Shown here piece by piece: positions 15,308-22,930 of a DNA stretch of 41,875 nucleotides; the first letter of the stretch is position 1, and each line of letters opens with the position of its first letter. The DNA is from XYD2-FULL-39-9 sp964561035 (GTDB taxonomy: Bacteria; Patescibacteriota; Patescibacteriia; Magasanikbacterales; GWA2-37-8). Where the stretch lies: contig CAZLNR010000006.1 in NCBI GenBank assembly GCA_964561035.1, positions 1 to 41,875 on the forward strand, given 5' to 3'. Below the pieces are notes generated by a model. It was not told where the DNA came from. It did no database searches and saw only the letters and a program-made list of their open reading frames with translations. A program made the position numbers and the translations under genes.

Positions 15308-18181
15308 ATGCACGACAAGTTAATTATCAAAGGCGCTCGCGTACATAATTTAAAAAATGTTTCTTTAGAGATTCCGAAAAATAAATTAGTGGTTATTACC
15401 GGACTTTCAGGTTCGGGAAAATCAAGCTTAGCGTTTGATACTATTTATGCTGAAGGTCAGCGTCGGTATGCCGAATCGCTTTCTTCTTATGCGCGGCAGT
15501 TTATGGAAGTGCGAGACAAGCCTGATGTAGATGCGGTAGAAGGGCTTTCCCCAACGATTGCGATTGATCAAAAAAGCTACACTCAGAATCCGCGTTCCAC
15601 GGTTGGTACTGTCACTGAAATCTACGATTATTTGCGTTTATTATTTGCGCGCGTAGGACAGCAATATTGTCCGGATTGCCATGAACCAGTGCGAGCATAT
15701 TTGCCAGGCGCGATTTTGGAAGAAGTGCGTCGGGTTGTGAGAACCGCAGCCGGTAATAAAAAGAAAAATACTGAGATCTTATTATTATCTCCGCTGGTTA
15801 GAAATGAGCAGGTGCGCAAAGCGAGCGTGGTAGAAAAAGTAGAAAAATCCGGATATGAATGGGTGCGTGTAAATGGAGAAGTGATGAAAATAAATGATTT
15901 TGCTGTTTATAATTTTATTGATAAAAAAACCTATTCAATCGAACTTGTTATTGGCAGAATAACCGAAACCCAAAAACAAGATGTAATGAAAATGGTAGAA
16001 ACAGCCTTGGATTTAAGTGATGGGATATTGGTAGTTTTTGACGGTCAAAAAGAGTATATATTTTCTACTATAGGCCTGTGCTTAAGTTGTGGCAAACGAG
16101 TGCCGCCGCTTGATATGCGCAGTTTTAGTTTTAATAGTCCATATGGCGCATGCAGCCGCTGTACCGGTTTGGGTGTTACTCAGGAAGTTGATCCAGAGCT
16201 CGTTATCCCAAATAGTCGTTTAACTTTGGCTGAAGGCGCTATCCAGCCGTGGACACGTATTACTGGCAATCAAAATTGGTACCAAAAAATTATGATAGAG
16301 GTTGCGGTGCGTCATGGTTTTTCAGTGCACACGCCAGTTAAAGATTTAGGCGCAAAGATAAAGCTTATTATTTTGTATGGTACCGGTGAAGATGAGTATG
16401 TGGTGGACGGCAAGAAAACCAAGTTTGCGGGTGTGGTGCCAAATTTACTTCAACGGCATTTAGAAACAGATTCCGAATATGTGCGTCGTGAAATTGAGCA
16501 GTATATGCGTGAAGGTGTTTGCCCGGTTTGTAAGGGTAAACGATTGCAAGCAAGTTCACTGTCCGTTAAAATTGGCGATTTGTCTATTGCCGATCTGTCT
16601 GCTTCAAGTATTGAAGATTTGCTTGTGTTATTTTCTGGTTTAGGAGCCGCAAAGAAAACTAACCCTGCCATTTTATCTGCGCTGGCTGATCCTCAAAAAT
16701 TGGCGATTGCCAAACCAGTTATTAAAGAAATTGTGCAGCGGTTAGAAAGTTTAAGCAAAGTTGGCCTCAGTTATTTATCGCTTGATCGATCGATGAATAC
16801 ATTGTCTGGCGGTGAAGTAACCAGAACCAGACTTGCTACTCAACTTTCTACTGGCTTGATCGGCGTTATCTATATTTTAGATGAGCCTTCTATCGGGTTG
16901 CATCCAAAAGATAATGATTTGCTGATTGATAGTTTAAAATCGCTGCGTGATCTAGGAAATAGTGTGATTGTGGTTGAGCATGACAGCGCTATGATGGAAG
17001 CCGCGGATTATATTATTGATGTTGGTCCTGGTGCGGGCGTGGGCGGAGGCCAGATTGTGGCTTCTGGTACGGTAGCGCAAATTAAAAAGAATAAGCATTC
17101 TTTAACAGGCGACTATCTTTCCGGCCGCACAAAAATTACCTGTGCGCTCACTGGCAAAAAAACACTAGTAGCTCAGAAAAAAAATTCTAGCATGCTGCAA
17201 GTGGTGGGAGCTAAAGCGTTTAACTTGCAAAATGTTGATGTTAACATTCCTTTAGGTAAACTGGTCTGCGTTACTGGTGTTTCTGGTTCAGGCAAATCAA
17301 CACTGGTCATTGATATTTTGGGTAAGGCGCTTACTAAGCATTTTTATCGCGCTAAAGAAGAGCCGGGTGAGCATAAGGCGATTAAGGGTATAGAGCACAT
17401 CGATAAAGTGATTGCTATTGACCAGTCTCCGATTGGTCGAACTCCTCGTTCCAGTCCAGCTACCTATACCGGTGTTTTCACATTAATCCGAGATTTATTT
17501 GCAGATTTGCCTGAAGCTCGCATGAATAATTATGACGCTGGCAAATTTAGTTTCAATGTAAAGGGTGGCGGTCGATGTGAAGCATGTGCGGGTGATGGAT
17601 ATACTAGAATTCCGATGCAATTTTTGGCCGATGTGTATGTGCAGTGCTCTGAATGTGATGGAGCTCGATATAACCGTGAAGCCTTGGAAATTCACTATAA
17701 GAATAAAAATATTGCCGATGTGCTGGCTATGACTGTTGATGAAGCGGCGGTATTTTTTGGCGATGTGCAAAATATTGCTGAGAAGCTTTCTATTTTGAAA
17801 GAAGTAGGTCTTGGTTATATGCATCTTGGACAGCCAGCTACCAAACTATCTGGCGGTGAGGCGCAACGCGTAAAGCTGGCTACCGAACTCTCTCGTGTGT
17901 CCACCGGCAAAACATTATATATTCTGGATGAGCCCACTACCGGGTTGCACTTTGAAGATATTAGCCATTTGTTGCAGGTGCTCAATCGGTTGGTAAGCAA
18001 AGGTAATACTGTGCTACTTATTGAGCATAATATAGAAATTATTGCATGCTCAGATTGGATTATTGATATGGGTCCGGGCGGAGGCAGGCATGGCGGTAAG
18101 GTGGTTGCGCAAGGAACAGTGGCCGATGTTATGAAGAATAAACAAAGTTGGACTGGTAAGTTTCTCAAGACAATCCGCTAA
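15308..18181 (+). CDS. uvrA: Excinuclease ABC subunit A
   Basis: 957 residues, normal for UvrA, the damage-sensing ATPase of nucleotide excision repair. Two ABC modules are present. The first has Walker A GLSGSGKSS (about 33-41), a zinc module with CPDC and later CSRC/CPVC pairs, signature LSGGEVTRTRLATQL and Walker B ILDEPSIGLHP. The second has Walker A GVSGSGKST, the second zinc finger CEAC...CSEC and signature LSGGEAQRVKLATEL. The intermodule Q-loop and UvrB-binding region look intact. It is monocistronic between a strong promoter and a terminator; uvrB and uvrC are not in the window. Confidence 0.98.
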   Translation: MHDKLIIKGARVHNLKNVSLEIPKNKLVVITGLSGSGKSSLAFDTIYAEGQRRYAESLSSYARQFMEVRDKPDVDAVEGLSPTIAIDQKSYTQNPRSTVGTVTEIYDYLRLLFARVGQQYCPDCHEPVRAYLPGAILEEVRRVVRTAAGNKKKNTEILLLSPLVRNEQVRKASVVEKVEKSGYEWVRVNGEVMKINDFAVYNFIDKKTYSIELVIGRITETQKQDVMKMVETALDLSDGILVVFDGQKEYIFSTIGLCLSCGKRVPPLDMRSFSFNSPYGACSRCTGLGVTQEVDPELVIPNSRLTLAEGAIQPWTRITGNQNWYQKIMIEVAVRHGFSVHTPVKDLGAKIKLIILYGTGEDEYVVDGKKTKFAGVVPNLLQRHLETDSEYVRREIEQYMREGVCPVCKGKRLQASSLSVKIGDLSIADLSASSIEDLLVLFSGLGAAKKTNPAILSALADPQKLAIAKPVIKEIVQRLESLSKVGLSYLSLDRSMNTLSGGEVTRTRLATQLSTGLIGVIYILDEPSIGLHPKDNDLLIDSLKSLRDLGNSVIVVEHDSAMMEAADYIIDVGPGAGVGGGQIVASGTVAQIKKNKHSLTGDYLSGRTKITCALTGKKTLVAQKKNSSMLQVVGAKAFNLQNVDVNIPLGKLVCVTGVSGSGKSTLVIDILGKALTKHFYRAKEEPGEHKAIKGIEHIDKVIAIDQSPIGRTPRSSPATYTGVFTLIRDLFADLPEARMNNYDAGKFSFNVKGGGRCEACAGDGYTRIPMQFLADVYVQCSECDGARYNREALEIHYKNKNIADVLAMTVDEAAVFFGDVQNIAEKLSILKEVGLGYMHLGQPATKLSGGEAQRVKLATELSRVSTGKTLYILDEPTTGLHFEDISHLLQVLNRLVSKGNTVLLIEHNIEIIACSDWIIDMGPGGGRHGGKVVAQGTVADVMKNKQSWTGKFLKTIR

Positions 18182-18199
18182 GATACATTTATTTACACT

Positions 18200-18230
18200 A
18201 AAAAAGACGCCGATTCGCGGCGTCTTTTTT
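18200..18230. terminator. Bidirectional terminator between uvrA and rplS
   Basis: 13-bp stem (18200-18212 with 18218-18230), core GACGCCG/CGGCGTC, A and T tracts on the two arms; it serves the convergent genes uvrA (plus) and rplS (minus). Confidence 0.93.
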
Positions 18231-18242
18231 GAAGTAAGATTT

Positions 18243-18584
18243 TTATTTAGTTTTCTTTTCTTCCATCTTTCTTTTGAATTTCGGATCGCGTAAGTAGCCA
18301 AGTTTAGCTCTGCGTACTATATATTCCTTGACCACTTCAATTTTATCAATAACTGGAGAGTGGATAGGGAAGATTTTTTCTACGCCAATGCCGTTGGAAA
18401 TTTTACGTACGGTGATGGTTGCGCCTGCTTCTTTTCCGTGTTTAGCAGCGATAATAGTGCCTTCAAAGACCTGAATACGATCTTTTTCTTCTCCTTTGGT
18501 ATTCATTTCTTTAATTTTTTGATGTACCTTTACCAGCATGCCTGGTTTGTAGGAGGTTTTATTTTCAGTGGTATTTTCTGACAT
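18243..18584 (-). CDS. rplS: 50S ribosomal protein bL19
   Basis: 113 residues, the usual bL19 length. Recognisable core: KPGMLVKVHQKI, RIQVFEGTIIAAKHG, TITVRKISNGIGVEKIFP and a basic tail after RRAKLGYLR. It sits at the subunit interface near helix h14. It has its own promoter inside the end of gmk. No Shine-Dalgarno is seen before the ATG. Confidence 0.97.
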   Translation of the reverse strand: MSENTTENKTSYKPGMLVKVHQKIKEMNTKGEEKDRIQVFEGTIIAAKHGKEAGATITVRKISNGIGVEKIFPIHSPVIDKIEVVKEYIVRRAKLGYLRDPKFKRKMEEKKTK

Positions 18585-18624
18585 ATAGTATTAACGTATA
18601 TTTAGTTGTTTTTATGTAGGGCGT

Positions 18625-18653
18625 ATATTAGCCTATTGTTGGTTTTTTGTCAA
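18625..18653 (-). promoter_or_regulatory. Promoter of rplS
   Basis: On the minus strand TTGACA (18653-18648), 17-bp spacer, TAATAT (18630-18625). The -35 lies within the last codons of gmk; the leader to the ATG at 18584 is about 35 nt. Confidence 0.8.
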
Positions 18654-19253
18654 CCCCAAATTGCTAGCGTCCTGAGAGGCAAGGGTTTTCTGTATTATTT
18701 CGGCTATTTTTGCGATAGTTTCATCTAATTTACCTTCTAGGTTCACAATTCTATATGTATAATCGGCAGAAAGCTCAATTTCGTTTTCTGCTATTTTTAG
18801 GCGCTGTTCAATAGCTTCCTGGTCTAGGCCGCCTCGTTTTTCAATACGCTGCCGCAAAACATCAAGATTTTCCGGAGCAAGAAAAATAGCTAGGTGGGGA
18901 AATCCCATCTTATCCAAAGCGTGTTTTCCGGTTACATCAATTTGAGTAAATACTATTTCAAAATTTGCAAGGCAGTCATTAATGATTGATTTTTCTTCAC
19001 CATAATAATTTCCAGCATAAATATTGTATTCAAGAAACGCGTCGGCTTTAAGACGCCGCTTAAATTCATCTACAGTAACAAAATGGTAGTCAACACCATC
19101 GATGTTGCCAGGTCGAGGTGGGCGAGAGGTGGTTGTGATGAGTCGAGTAGAGTTTGGGAAAATTTTAAGAAGAGCGTTAATAACAGTATCTTTTCCACCT
19201 CCTGAGGGGGAAGATATTATAACAAGCAACCCTTTTTTTTGTTGAGTAGCCAT
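18633..19253 (-). CDS. gmk: Guanylate kinase
   Basis: 206 residues. P-loop SSPSGGGKDT (about 14-23), the GMP-binding TTTSRPPRPGNIDGVDYHFV (40-59) and the lid region RIEKRGGLDQEAIEQRL are all present. It phosphorylates GMP to GDP with ATP. It starts one base after the stop of the pseudouridine synthase gene, so the two are probably coupled. Confidence 0.95.
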   Translation of the reverse strand: MATQQKKGLLVIISSPSGGGKDTVINALLKIFPNSTRLITTTSRPPRPGNIDGVDYHFVTVDEFKRRLKADAFLEYNIYAGNYYGEEKSIINDCLANFEIVFTQIDVTGKHALDKMGFPHLAIFLAPENLDVLRQRIEKRGGLDQEAIEQRLKIAENEIELSADYTYRIVNLEGKLDETIAKIAEIIQKTLASQDASNLGLTKNQQ

Positions 19254-19254
19254 A

Positions 19255-20232
19255 CTACCGCAATAGTGTTAAAAAATCCGCTAATTCTTTTGGCAGAGGC
19301 AGTTCAAAGATTTGTTTTTTGTCTTGCAGATCGGTAAATCCTAGTTTGGCTGAATGTAAAAAAAGTCTGCCTAGCTTTTCATCCCAGGTCCGCTTCTGTT
19401 TTTTATGGAAATAAAGCGGGTCGCCAACCAGAGGATGGTTATAGGCAAATAAGTGAACACGAATTTGGTGCATGCGACCGGTGTGAATTTTTATGCGAAG
19501 CAGGGTGAAATTAGTAAATTGTTTTTCAATCCAAAATTCGGTTTTTGCTTCTTTTGCTCCCGGTGTGTTAATTGCGCCGGGTGGTAAAGCGGCCATTCGT
19601 TCGGCGTTTTCGGAGCGAGCGATAGGAAAGAGGATTTCACCCCATTCACGAGCTACTCGGCCATGCACAAGCGCATTATATTCTTTTTCAATTGTGCGGT
19701 TTTTAAACTGTTCTTTAAGATGGTCAAACATTTTTTGAGTTTTGGCTACAACGATAAGCCCGGATGCTTCTTTGTCTAAGCGGTGTACAATGCCAGGGCG
19801 AATCGGATCATCTCCGATTTTTTTAATGCGTGGGTATTTTTTGATCACAAAATCAACCAGGGTATTTTTTTCTTTAGCCATGGTTGGGTGGGTGAGTATG
19901 CCGACTGGCTTGTTGATAATCATGTAGTCTGCTGTATCTGCAACAATGGTTATCGCAGGCATTTTTGCAGCTGTTTTTTTAGCGGCGGTGTTGGTTGTTT
20001 TTAGAGCGGTTGTGGATTGTCGGGAAGTTGAGTTATTTGAGAAAGTGATGCTATCTCCGGATTGTATGCGTTGAGCTGGTTTGGTAGTATGATTTTTGTT
20101 TATCAAAATATTTCCCTGCTCAATGGTTTTTTGGGCCTGCGAACGGCTTATGCCAAGTAATATAGATAACGCAACATCAAGCCGTTGTCCGGAATGTTCC
20201 TCGGTAATGATAATTTTTTTTATTGCAGACAT
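19255..20232 (-). CDS. RluD-type 23S rRNA pseudouridine synthase (RluA family)
   Basis: 325 residues from the ATG at 20232. An S4 RNA-binding domain (about 8-65: SGQRLDVALSILLGISRSQA) and a Ser/Thr/Lys-rich linker (about 68-98) lead to the RluA-family catalytic domain. This has INKPVGILTHP, the active-site motif HRLDKEASGL with its catalytic Asp, and the C-terminal RMHQIRVHLF block. The frame is open for 62 more codons upstream, but that part is low-complexity and outside the family, so the ATG directly before the S4 domain is preferred. It isomerises uridines in rRNA. Target sites are not predictable, so rluD is avoided as a symbol. It lies downstream of tRNA-Ile on the same strand. Confidence 0.88.
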   Translation of the reverse strand: MSAIKKIIITEEHSGQRLDVALSILLGISRSQAQKTIEQGNILINKNHTTKPAQRIQSGDSITFSNNSTSRQSTTALKTTNTAAKKTAAKMPAITIVADTADYMIINKPVGILTHPTMAKEKNTLVDFVIKKYPRIKKIGDDPIRPGIVHRLDKEASGLIVVAKTQKMFDHLKEQFKNRTIEKEYNALVHGRVAREWGEILFPIARSENAERMAALPPGAINTPGAKEAKTEFWIEKQFTNFTLLRIKIHTGRMHQIRVHLFAYNHPLVGDPLYFHKKQKRTWDEKLGRLFLHSAKLGFTDLQDKKQIFELPLPKELADFLTLLR

Positions 20233-20524
20233 GTTAGATTTTTGGTTTAAAATTCTGATTTGTTTTTGGTAGTGTTTTTGCGTCAGGGTTTGTGCTGCGA
20301 TTTTTGATAGCGCGGCTAATACTGCTAAAAATTTTACCCGATCGTTCATTTTGCGCGGTATGACTAACGCTATCTCCAAACTGGCGGAAGGCGGAGGTTT
20401 TGCCAGTTTGTCTGGCAATACTGGTAATACCAGATGGTTTGCTTGTCGGTTTTGGTATGCGCAGCGGAGGTAAGCTTAGGTTAGGCATAGATTGTATATA
20501 AGTAATACCAATTGTGCGGAGTAG
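20233..20524. other. Gene-free stretch upstream of the pseudouridine synthase gene
   Basis: About 290 bp with no convincing coding frame. It holds one 9-bp inverted repeat (listed separately) and otherwise nothing I can name. Open frames here are short, low in complexity, and run into tRNA-derived sequence. Confidence 0.5.
20377..20410. repeat. Inverted repeat CAAACTGGC...GCCAGTTTG
   Basis: Perfect 9-bp arms (20377-20385 and 20402-20410) around a G-rich 16-bp loop. No T tract follows on either strand, so it is not a standard terminator. It could be a dispersed intergenic palindrome or an RNA hairpin in the leader of the downstream minus-strand gene. Confidence 0.5.
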
Positions 20525-20564
20525 TGCGCCCGGATGGATTTGAACCGTCGACCCCCGCCTTATA
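20525..20564 (-). repeat. 40-bp partial copy of the tRNA-Ile 3' half (att-like)
   Basis: Identical over 40 bp to 20657-20696, that is from the first anticodon base through to the discriminator base of the intact tRNA-Ile. After the discriminator the CCA is degenerate (CTA). It has no 5' half, so it is not a functional tRNA. The layout is that of an attachment-site duplication or a small local duplication. Confidence 0.85.
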
Positions 20565-20577
20565 TCCGCTAGTGAGC

Positions 20578-20609
20578 AGCAAAATGAAAATAAATTTTCA
20601 TTTTCTGCG
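20578..20609. repeat. Near-perfect inverted repeat in the spacer between the two tRNA-Ile copies
   Basis: GCAGCAAAATGAAAA and TTTTCATTTTCTGC are almost exactly complementary around TAAA, forming a long stem between the intact tRNA and its partial copy. It may act as a terminator for tRNA transcription on the minus strand. Confidence 0.55.
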
Positions 20610-20653
20610 AGCGACGTGGATATATCTACATTATTTTTTGAAAAAATACGCAA

Positions 20654-20730
20654 TTGGTGCGCCCGGATGGATTTGAACCGTCGACCCCCGCCTTATAAGG
20701 GCGGTGCTCTAACCGCTGAGCTACGGGCGC
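20654..20730 (-). tRNA. tRNA-Ile (anticodon UAU, CCA encoded)
   Basis: 77 nt including encoded CCA. Acceptor GCGCCCG/CGGGCGC, D-arm GCTCAGCGGTTAGAGC, anticodon arm CCGCC-CTTATAA-GGCGG with U33 and anticodon UAU, T-arm GACGG-TTCAAAT-CCATC with one C-A mismatch. UAU reads AUA directly, whereas most bacteria use a CAU tRNA modified to lysidine by TilS. The 3' half is repeated at 20525-20564. Confidence 0.93.
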
Positions 20731-20745
20731 TCAACAATAAACCCA

Positions 20746-20773
20746 AGTATAGCATGTATGATAATAATTTCAA
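20746..20773 (-). promoter_or_regulatory. Promoter of tRNA-Ile
   Basis: On the minus strand TTGAAA (20773-20768), 16-bp spacer, TATACT (20751-20746) with extended TGC; predicted start about 10 bp before the tRNA. Confidence 0.8.
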
Positions 20774-20796
20774 CCCTTGTTTGGTTGGTCTTTATA

Positions 20797-20825
20797 TTGT
20801 CAAACCGTTGGTAAGTTGCTAAAAT
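20797..20825 (+). promoter_or_regulatory. Promoter of the PAP2-NTP transferase-mltG-queA operon
   Basis: TTGTCA (20797-20802), 17-bp spacer, TAAAAT (20820-20825) with extended TGC. ATG of the first gene at 20848. Confidence 0.75.
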
Positions 20826-20847
20826 TAGGGTGTGTCTTTACAGTTTT

Positions 20848-21384
20848 ATGAATGATATAAATACAGCTATTTTCTTTGTAATCAATAAGCTGGTCGGCAG
20901 ATCGCGATTTTTGGATAACTTTGGCCGCGCTGGCGCGGAGTGGCTTATTATAGCTATGGGTGCCTGGTATGGAGGAGCGGTGTTAGTAGCTCGAATGCCG
21001 GAAACAGCTAGGGTTATCTGGCCTTTAGTATTTTTATTAGTAGGCTGGTCTGTAATGTGGCTGATCAATTTAGGTGTTGCATCCTTAGTTCGAGAATCAC
21101 GTCCGTTTGTTACATATCCGCATATCAAAACTTTATTTACACCACTGATGGCCTGGAAATCGTTTCCATCGGATCATGCCGCATCTGCGTTTATTATCGT
21201 TTTTTTTGCGTATCTATTTAACTTGCCTGGATCTTGGGCGCTCATTCCAATGGCGATTTGGGTGTGTTGGGGCAGAGTTTTTGCTGGTGTTCATTATCCG
21301 CTTGATATTGTCGGCGGCTTTACGGTCGCGCTATTTGTTAGTATGATAGCCAGGTATTTAGCAATGTTTTTACATCTAATGTAA
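20848..21384 (+). CDS. PAP2-family membrane phosphatase (undecaprenyl-diphosphatase, BcrC-like)
   Basis: 178 residues from the ATG at 20848, with five to six hydrophobic segments. The three PAP2 signature blocks are RESRPF (C1, about residues 83-88), FPSDHA (C2, about 108-113) and GRVFAGVHYPLDIVGG (C3, about 143-158) with the catalytic His and Asp. The PSDH variant of C2 is the one found in BcrC-type enzymes. The likely reaction is release of phosphate from undecaprenyl pyrophosphate, recycling the lipid carrier for peptidoglycan and the glycan operon at the left end. Downstream envelope genes (a nucleotidyltransferase and mltG) support this. A GTG at 20830 is possible but overlaps the promoter spacing. 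Confidence 0.85.
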   Translation: MNDINTAIFFVINKLVGRSRFLDNFGRAGAEWLIIAMGAWYGGAVLVARMPETARVIWPLVFLLVGWSVMWLINLGVASLVRESRPFVTYPHIKTLFTPLMAWKSFPSDHAASAFIIVFFAYLFNLPGSWALIPMAIWVCWGRVFAGVHYPLDIVGGFTVALFVSMIARYLAMFLHLM

Positions 21385-21388
21385 TGAT

Positions 21389-22084
21389 ATGAATGCAATT
21401 ATTTTATGCGGAGGGCTTTCCACTCGATTGGGTGAAATTACAAAAACTGTTCCAAAAGTATTATTGGAAATAAAAGGTAAAACAGTTTTGGATTGGCAGC
21501 TGGAAAAATTAAAAAAAATCGGTATATCAGAAGTTGTTTTAGCAGCCGGTCATTTATCTGAGGCGCTTGAAAAAACTGTAGGTATGCATAGAAACGGCGT
21601 TGATATTGTGTATGCAATAGAGCAGGAGCGTTTGGGTACTGGCGGAGCGATAAAACATGCTTGGGAATATGTCTCCAAACCCAAAGATCCGGTGATTGTT
21701 TTAAACGGCGATGTGTTTACAGGTGTTCATTTGGAAGATATGGTGCGTTATGTGTCGCCGGCAAGTGATGGTATGATTTTGGGTGTGCGAGTTGAAGATG
21801 CTTCCAGCTATGGCACATTGGAGTATGATGTCAAATTTCACTTGAAGAGTTTTAAGGAAAAAGAGGGTAAAAAAGAGCCGGGGTATATAAATGGCGGTAT
21901 ATATATATTTAATACGTCCGCTAAGCAATATTTTCCTCACAAACAATCGTTTAGTATTGAATACGACGTATTCCCGCAAATGAGAAATTTGTATGTGTTT
22001 GAGTCAAATGATCCATGGGTTGATATTGGAGTGCCGGAGCGTTTGGAGTGGGCGCGAAATAATTGGAGTGAACGCGATGTTTAA
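21389..22084 (+). CDS. NDP-sugar nucleotidyltransferase (HddC/GlmU-N-like)
   Basis: 231 residues, a single nucleotidyltransferase domain. LCGGLSTRLG (6-15) and PKVLLEIKGK (22-31) form the nucleotide loop. QERLGTGGAIKHA (78-90) and VLNGDV (104-109) follow, the latter with the metal-binding Asp. WVDIGVPERL near the C-terminus is typical of mannose/heptose-1-phosphate guanylyltransferases. It lacks the left-handed beta-helix of full GlmU. It should make an activated sugar for surface glycans; base and sugar are not determined. It starts 4 bp after the phosphatase gene. Confidence 0.88.
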   Translation: MNAIILCGGLSTRLGEITKTVPKVLLEIKGKTVLDWQLEKLKKIGISEVVLAAGHLSEALEKTVGMHRNGVDIVYAIEQERLGTGGAIKHAWEYVSKPKDPVIVLNGDVFTGVHLEDMVRYVSPASDGMILGVRVEDASSYGTLEYDVKFHLKSFKEKEGKKEPGYINGGIYIFNTSAKQYFPHKQSFSIEYDVFPQMRNLYVFESNDPWVDIGVPERLEWARNNWSERDV

Positions 22085-22089
22085 TTTTC

Positions 22090-22929
22090 ATGTCTTTTAA
22101 TCAAAAAACAATATATTTTTCTGTTCTTGTAATTATAGTAGCCGTAGTGGGCGGTGCTATTTTTTTTAAAAAAAATACACGCACTCCTGCGCCTATATTG
22201 CCAAAGCCGGAAGTAACACTTACGTTTATTCCTGGGTGGGATCTGCGAGAAATTGCCGAATATATAGTACAAAAAGGCTTTGCTTCCAGCACGGAGGATG
22301 TATACCGGCTTACGGGTTATCCTGCTTATGATTATCGGGTAACAGCCGCCACATTGCCGCTGTTTGGGAAGGGAGTAATTGTATCTGATAAGCCAGCATA
22401 TGCTTCATATGAGGGGTATTTGGCACCGGAAACATATCGTTTTTTTGCCGATGCTAGTGTTGAAGATATTGTGCGTAAATTAATCGATCAGCGTGACAGT
22501 GAAATAGACGAACAAATAAGAGCGGGTATAAAAAATAGCGGACGTTCCGTGCATGAGATTATTATCATGGCAAGCATTTTGGAAAAAGAAGTGCAAAAAC
22601 CAGAAGATAAAGCCAGGGTAGCAGATATTTTATGGCGGCGCCTTGAAAAAAATTGGGCTTTGCAGGTTGATTCAAGCGTGCATTACATTGTAGATCGATC
22701 TGGAGATGTGTTTACGCGTGAAAAAGAGAGGCAGATTGATTCGCCATGGAATACATATAAATATCCAGGGTTGCCGCTTGGTCCAATTTCCAATCCGGGA
22801 ATCGTTTCAATAAAAGCCGCAGTATATCCAGAAAAAAATTCATACTGGTATTTTTTAACAGGCAAAGACGGTACCGTGCATTATGCGCAAACACTTGAAC
22901 AGCATGCGGCCAATAAAAAATATTTATAA
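22090..22929 (+). CDS. mltG: Endolytic murein transglycosylase MltG (YceG-like)
   Basis: 279 residues, shorter than the roughly 340 of E. coli. One N-terminal anchor (about 8-26), a small LysM-like subdomain (about 42-62), then the YceG catalytic domain. This has EGYLAPETYRF (114-124), IIMASILEKEV (156-166) with the catalytic Glu, and the block DSPWNTYKYPGLPLGPISNP (217-236). It cleaves nascent glycan strands in the membrane and sets strand length. It sits 5 bp after the nucleotidyltransferase gene and 1 bp before queA. Confidence 0.94.
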   Translation: MSFNQKTIYFSVLVIIVAVVGGAIFFKKNTRTPAPILPKPEVTLTFIPGWDLREIAEYIVQKGFASSTEDVYRLTGYPAYDYRVTAATLPLFGKGVIVSDKPAYASYEGYLAPETYRFFADASVEDIVRKLIDQRDSEIDEQIRAGIKNSGRSVHEIIIMASILEKEVQKPEDKARVADILWRRLEKNWALQVDSSVHYIVDRSGDVFTREKERQIDSPWNTYKYPGLPLGPISNPGIVSIKAAVYPEKNSYWYFLTGKDGTVHYAQTLEQHAANKKYL

Positions 22930-22930
22930 T

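Noticed and set aside
20234..20653. 139-codon minus-strand frame upstream of the pseudouridine synthase gene
   Set aside because: It covers the partial tRNA copy and an inverted repeat and has low-complexity composition without a ribosome-binding site.
20525..20730. Intron-containing or second functional tRNA-Ile
   Set aside because: The second copy has only the 3' half, with no 5' acceptor or D-arm nearby, and the intact tRNA is complete by itself.
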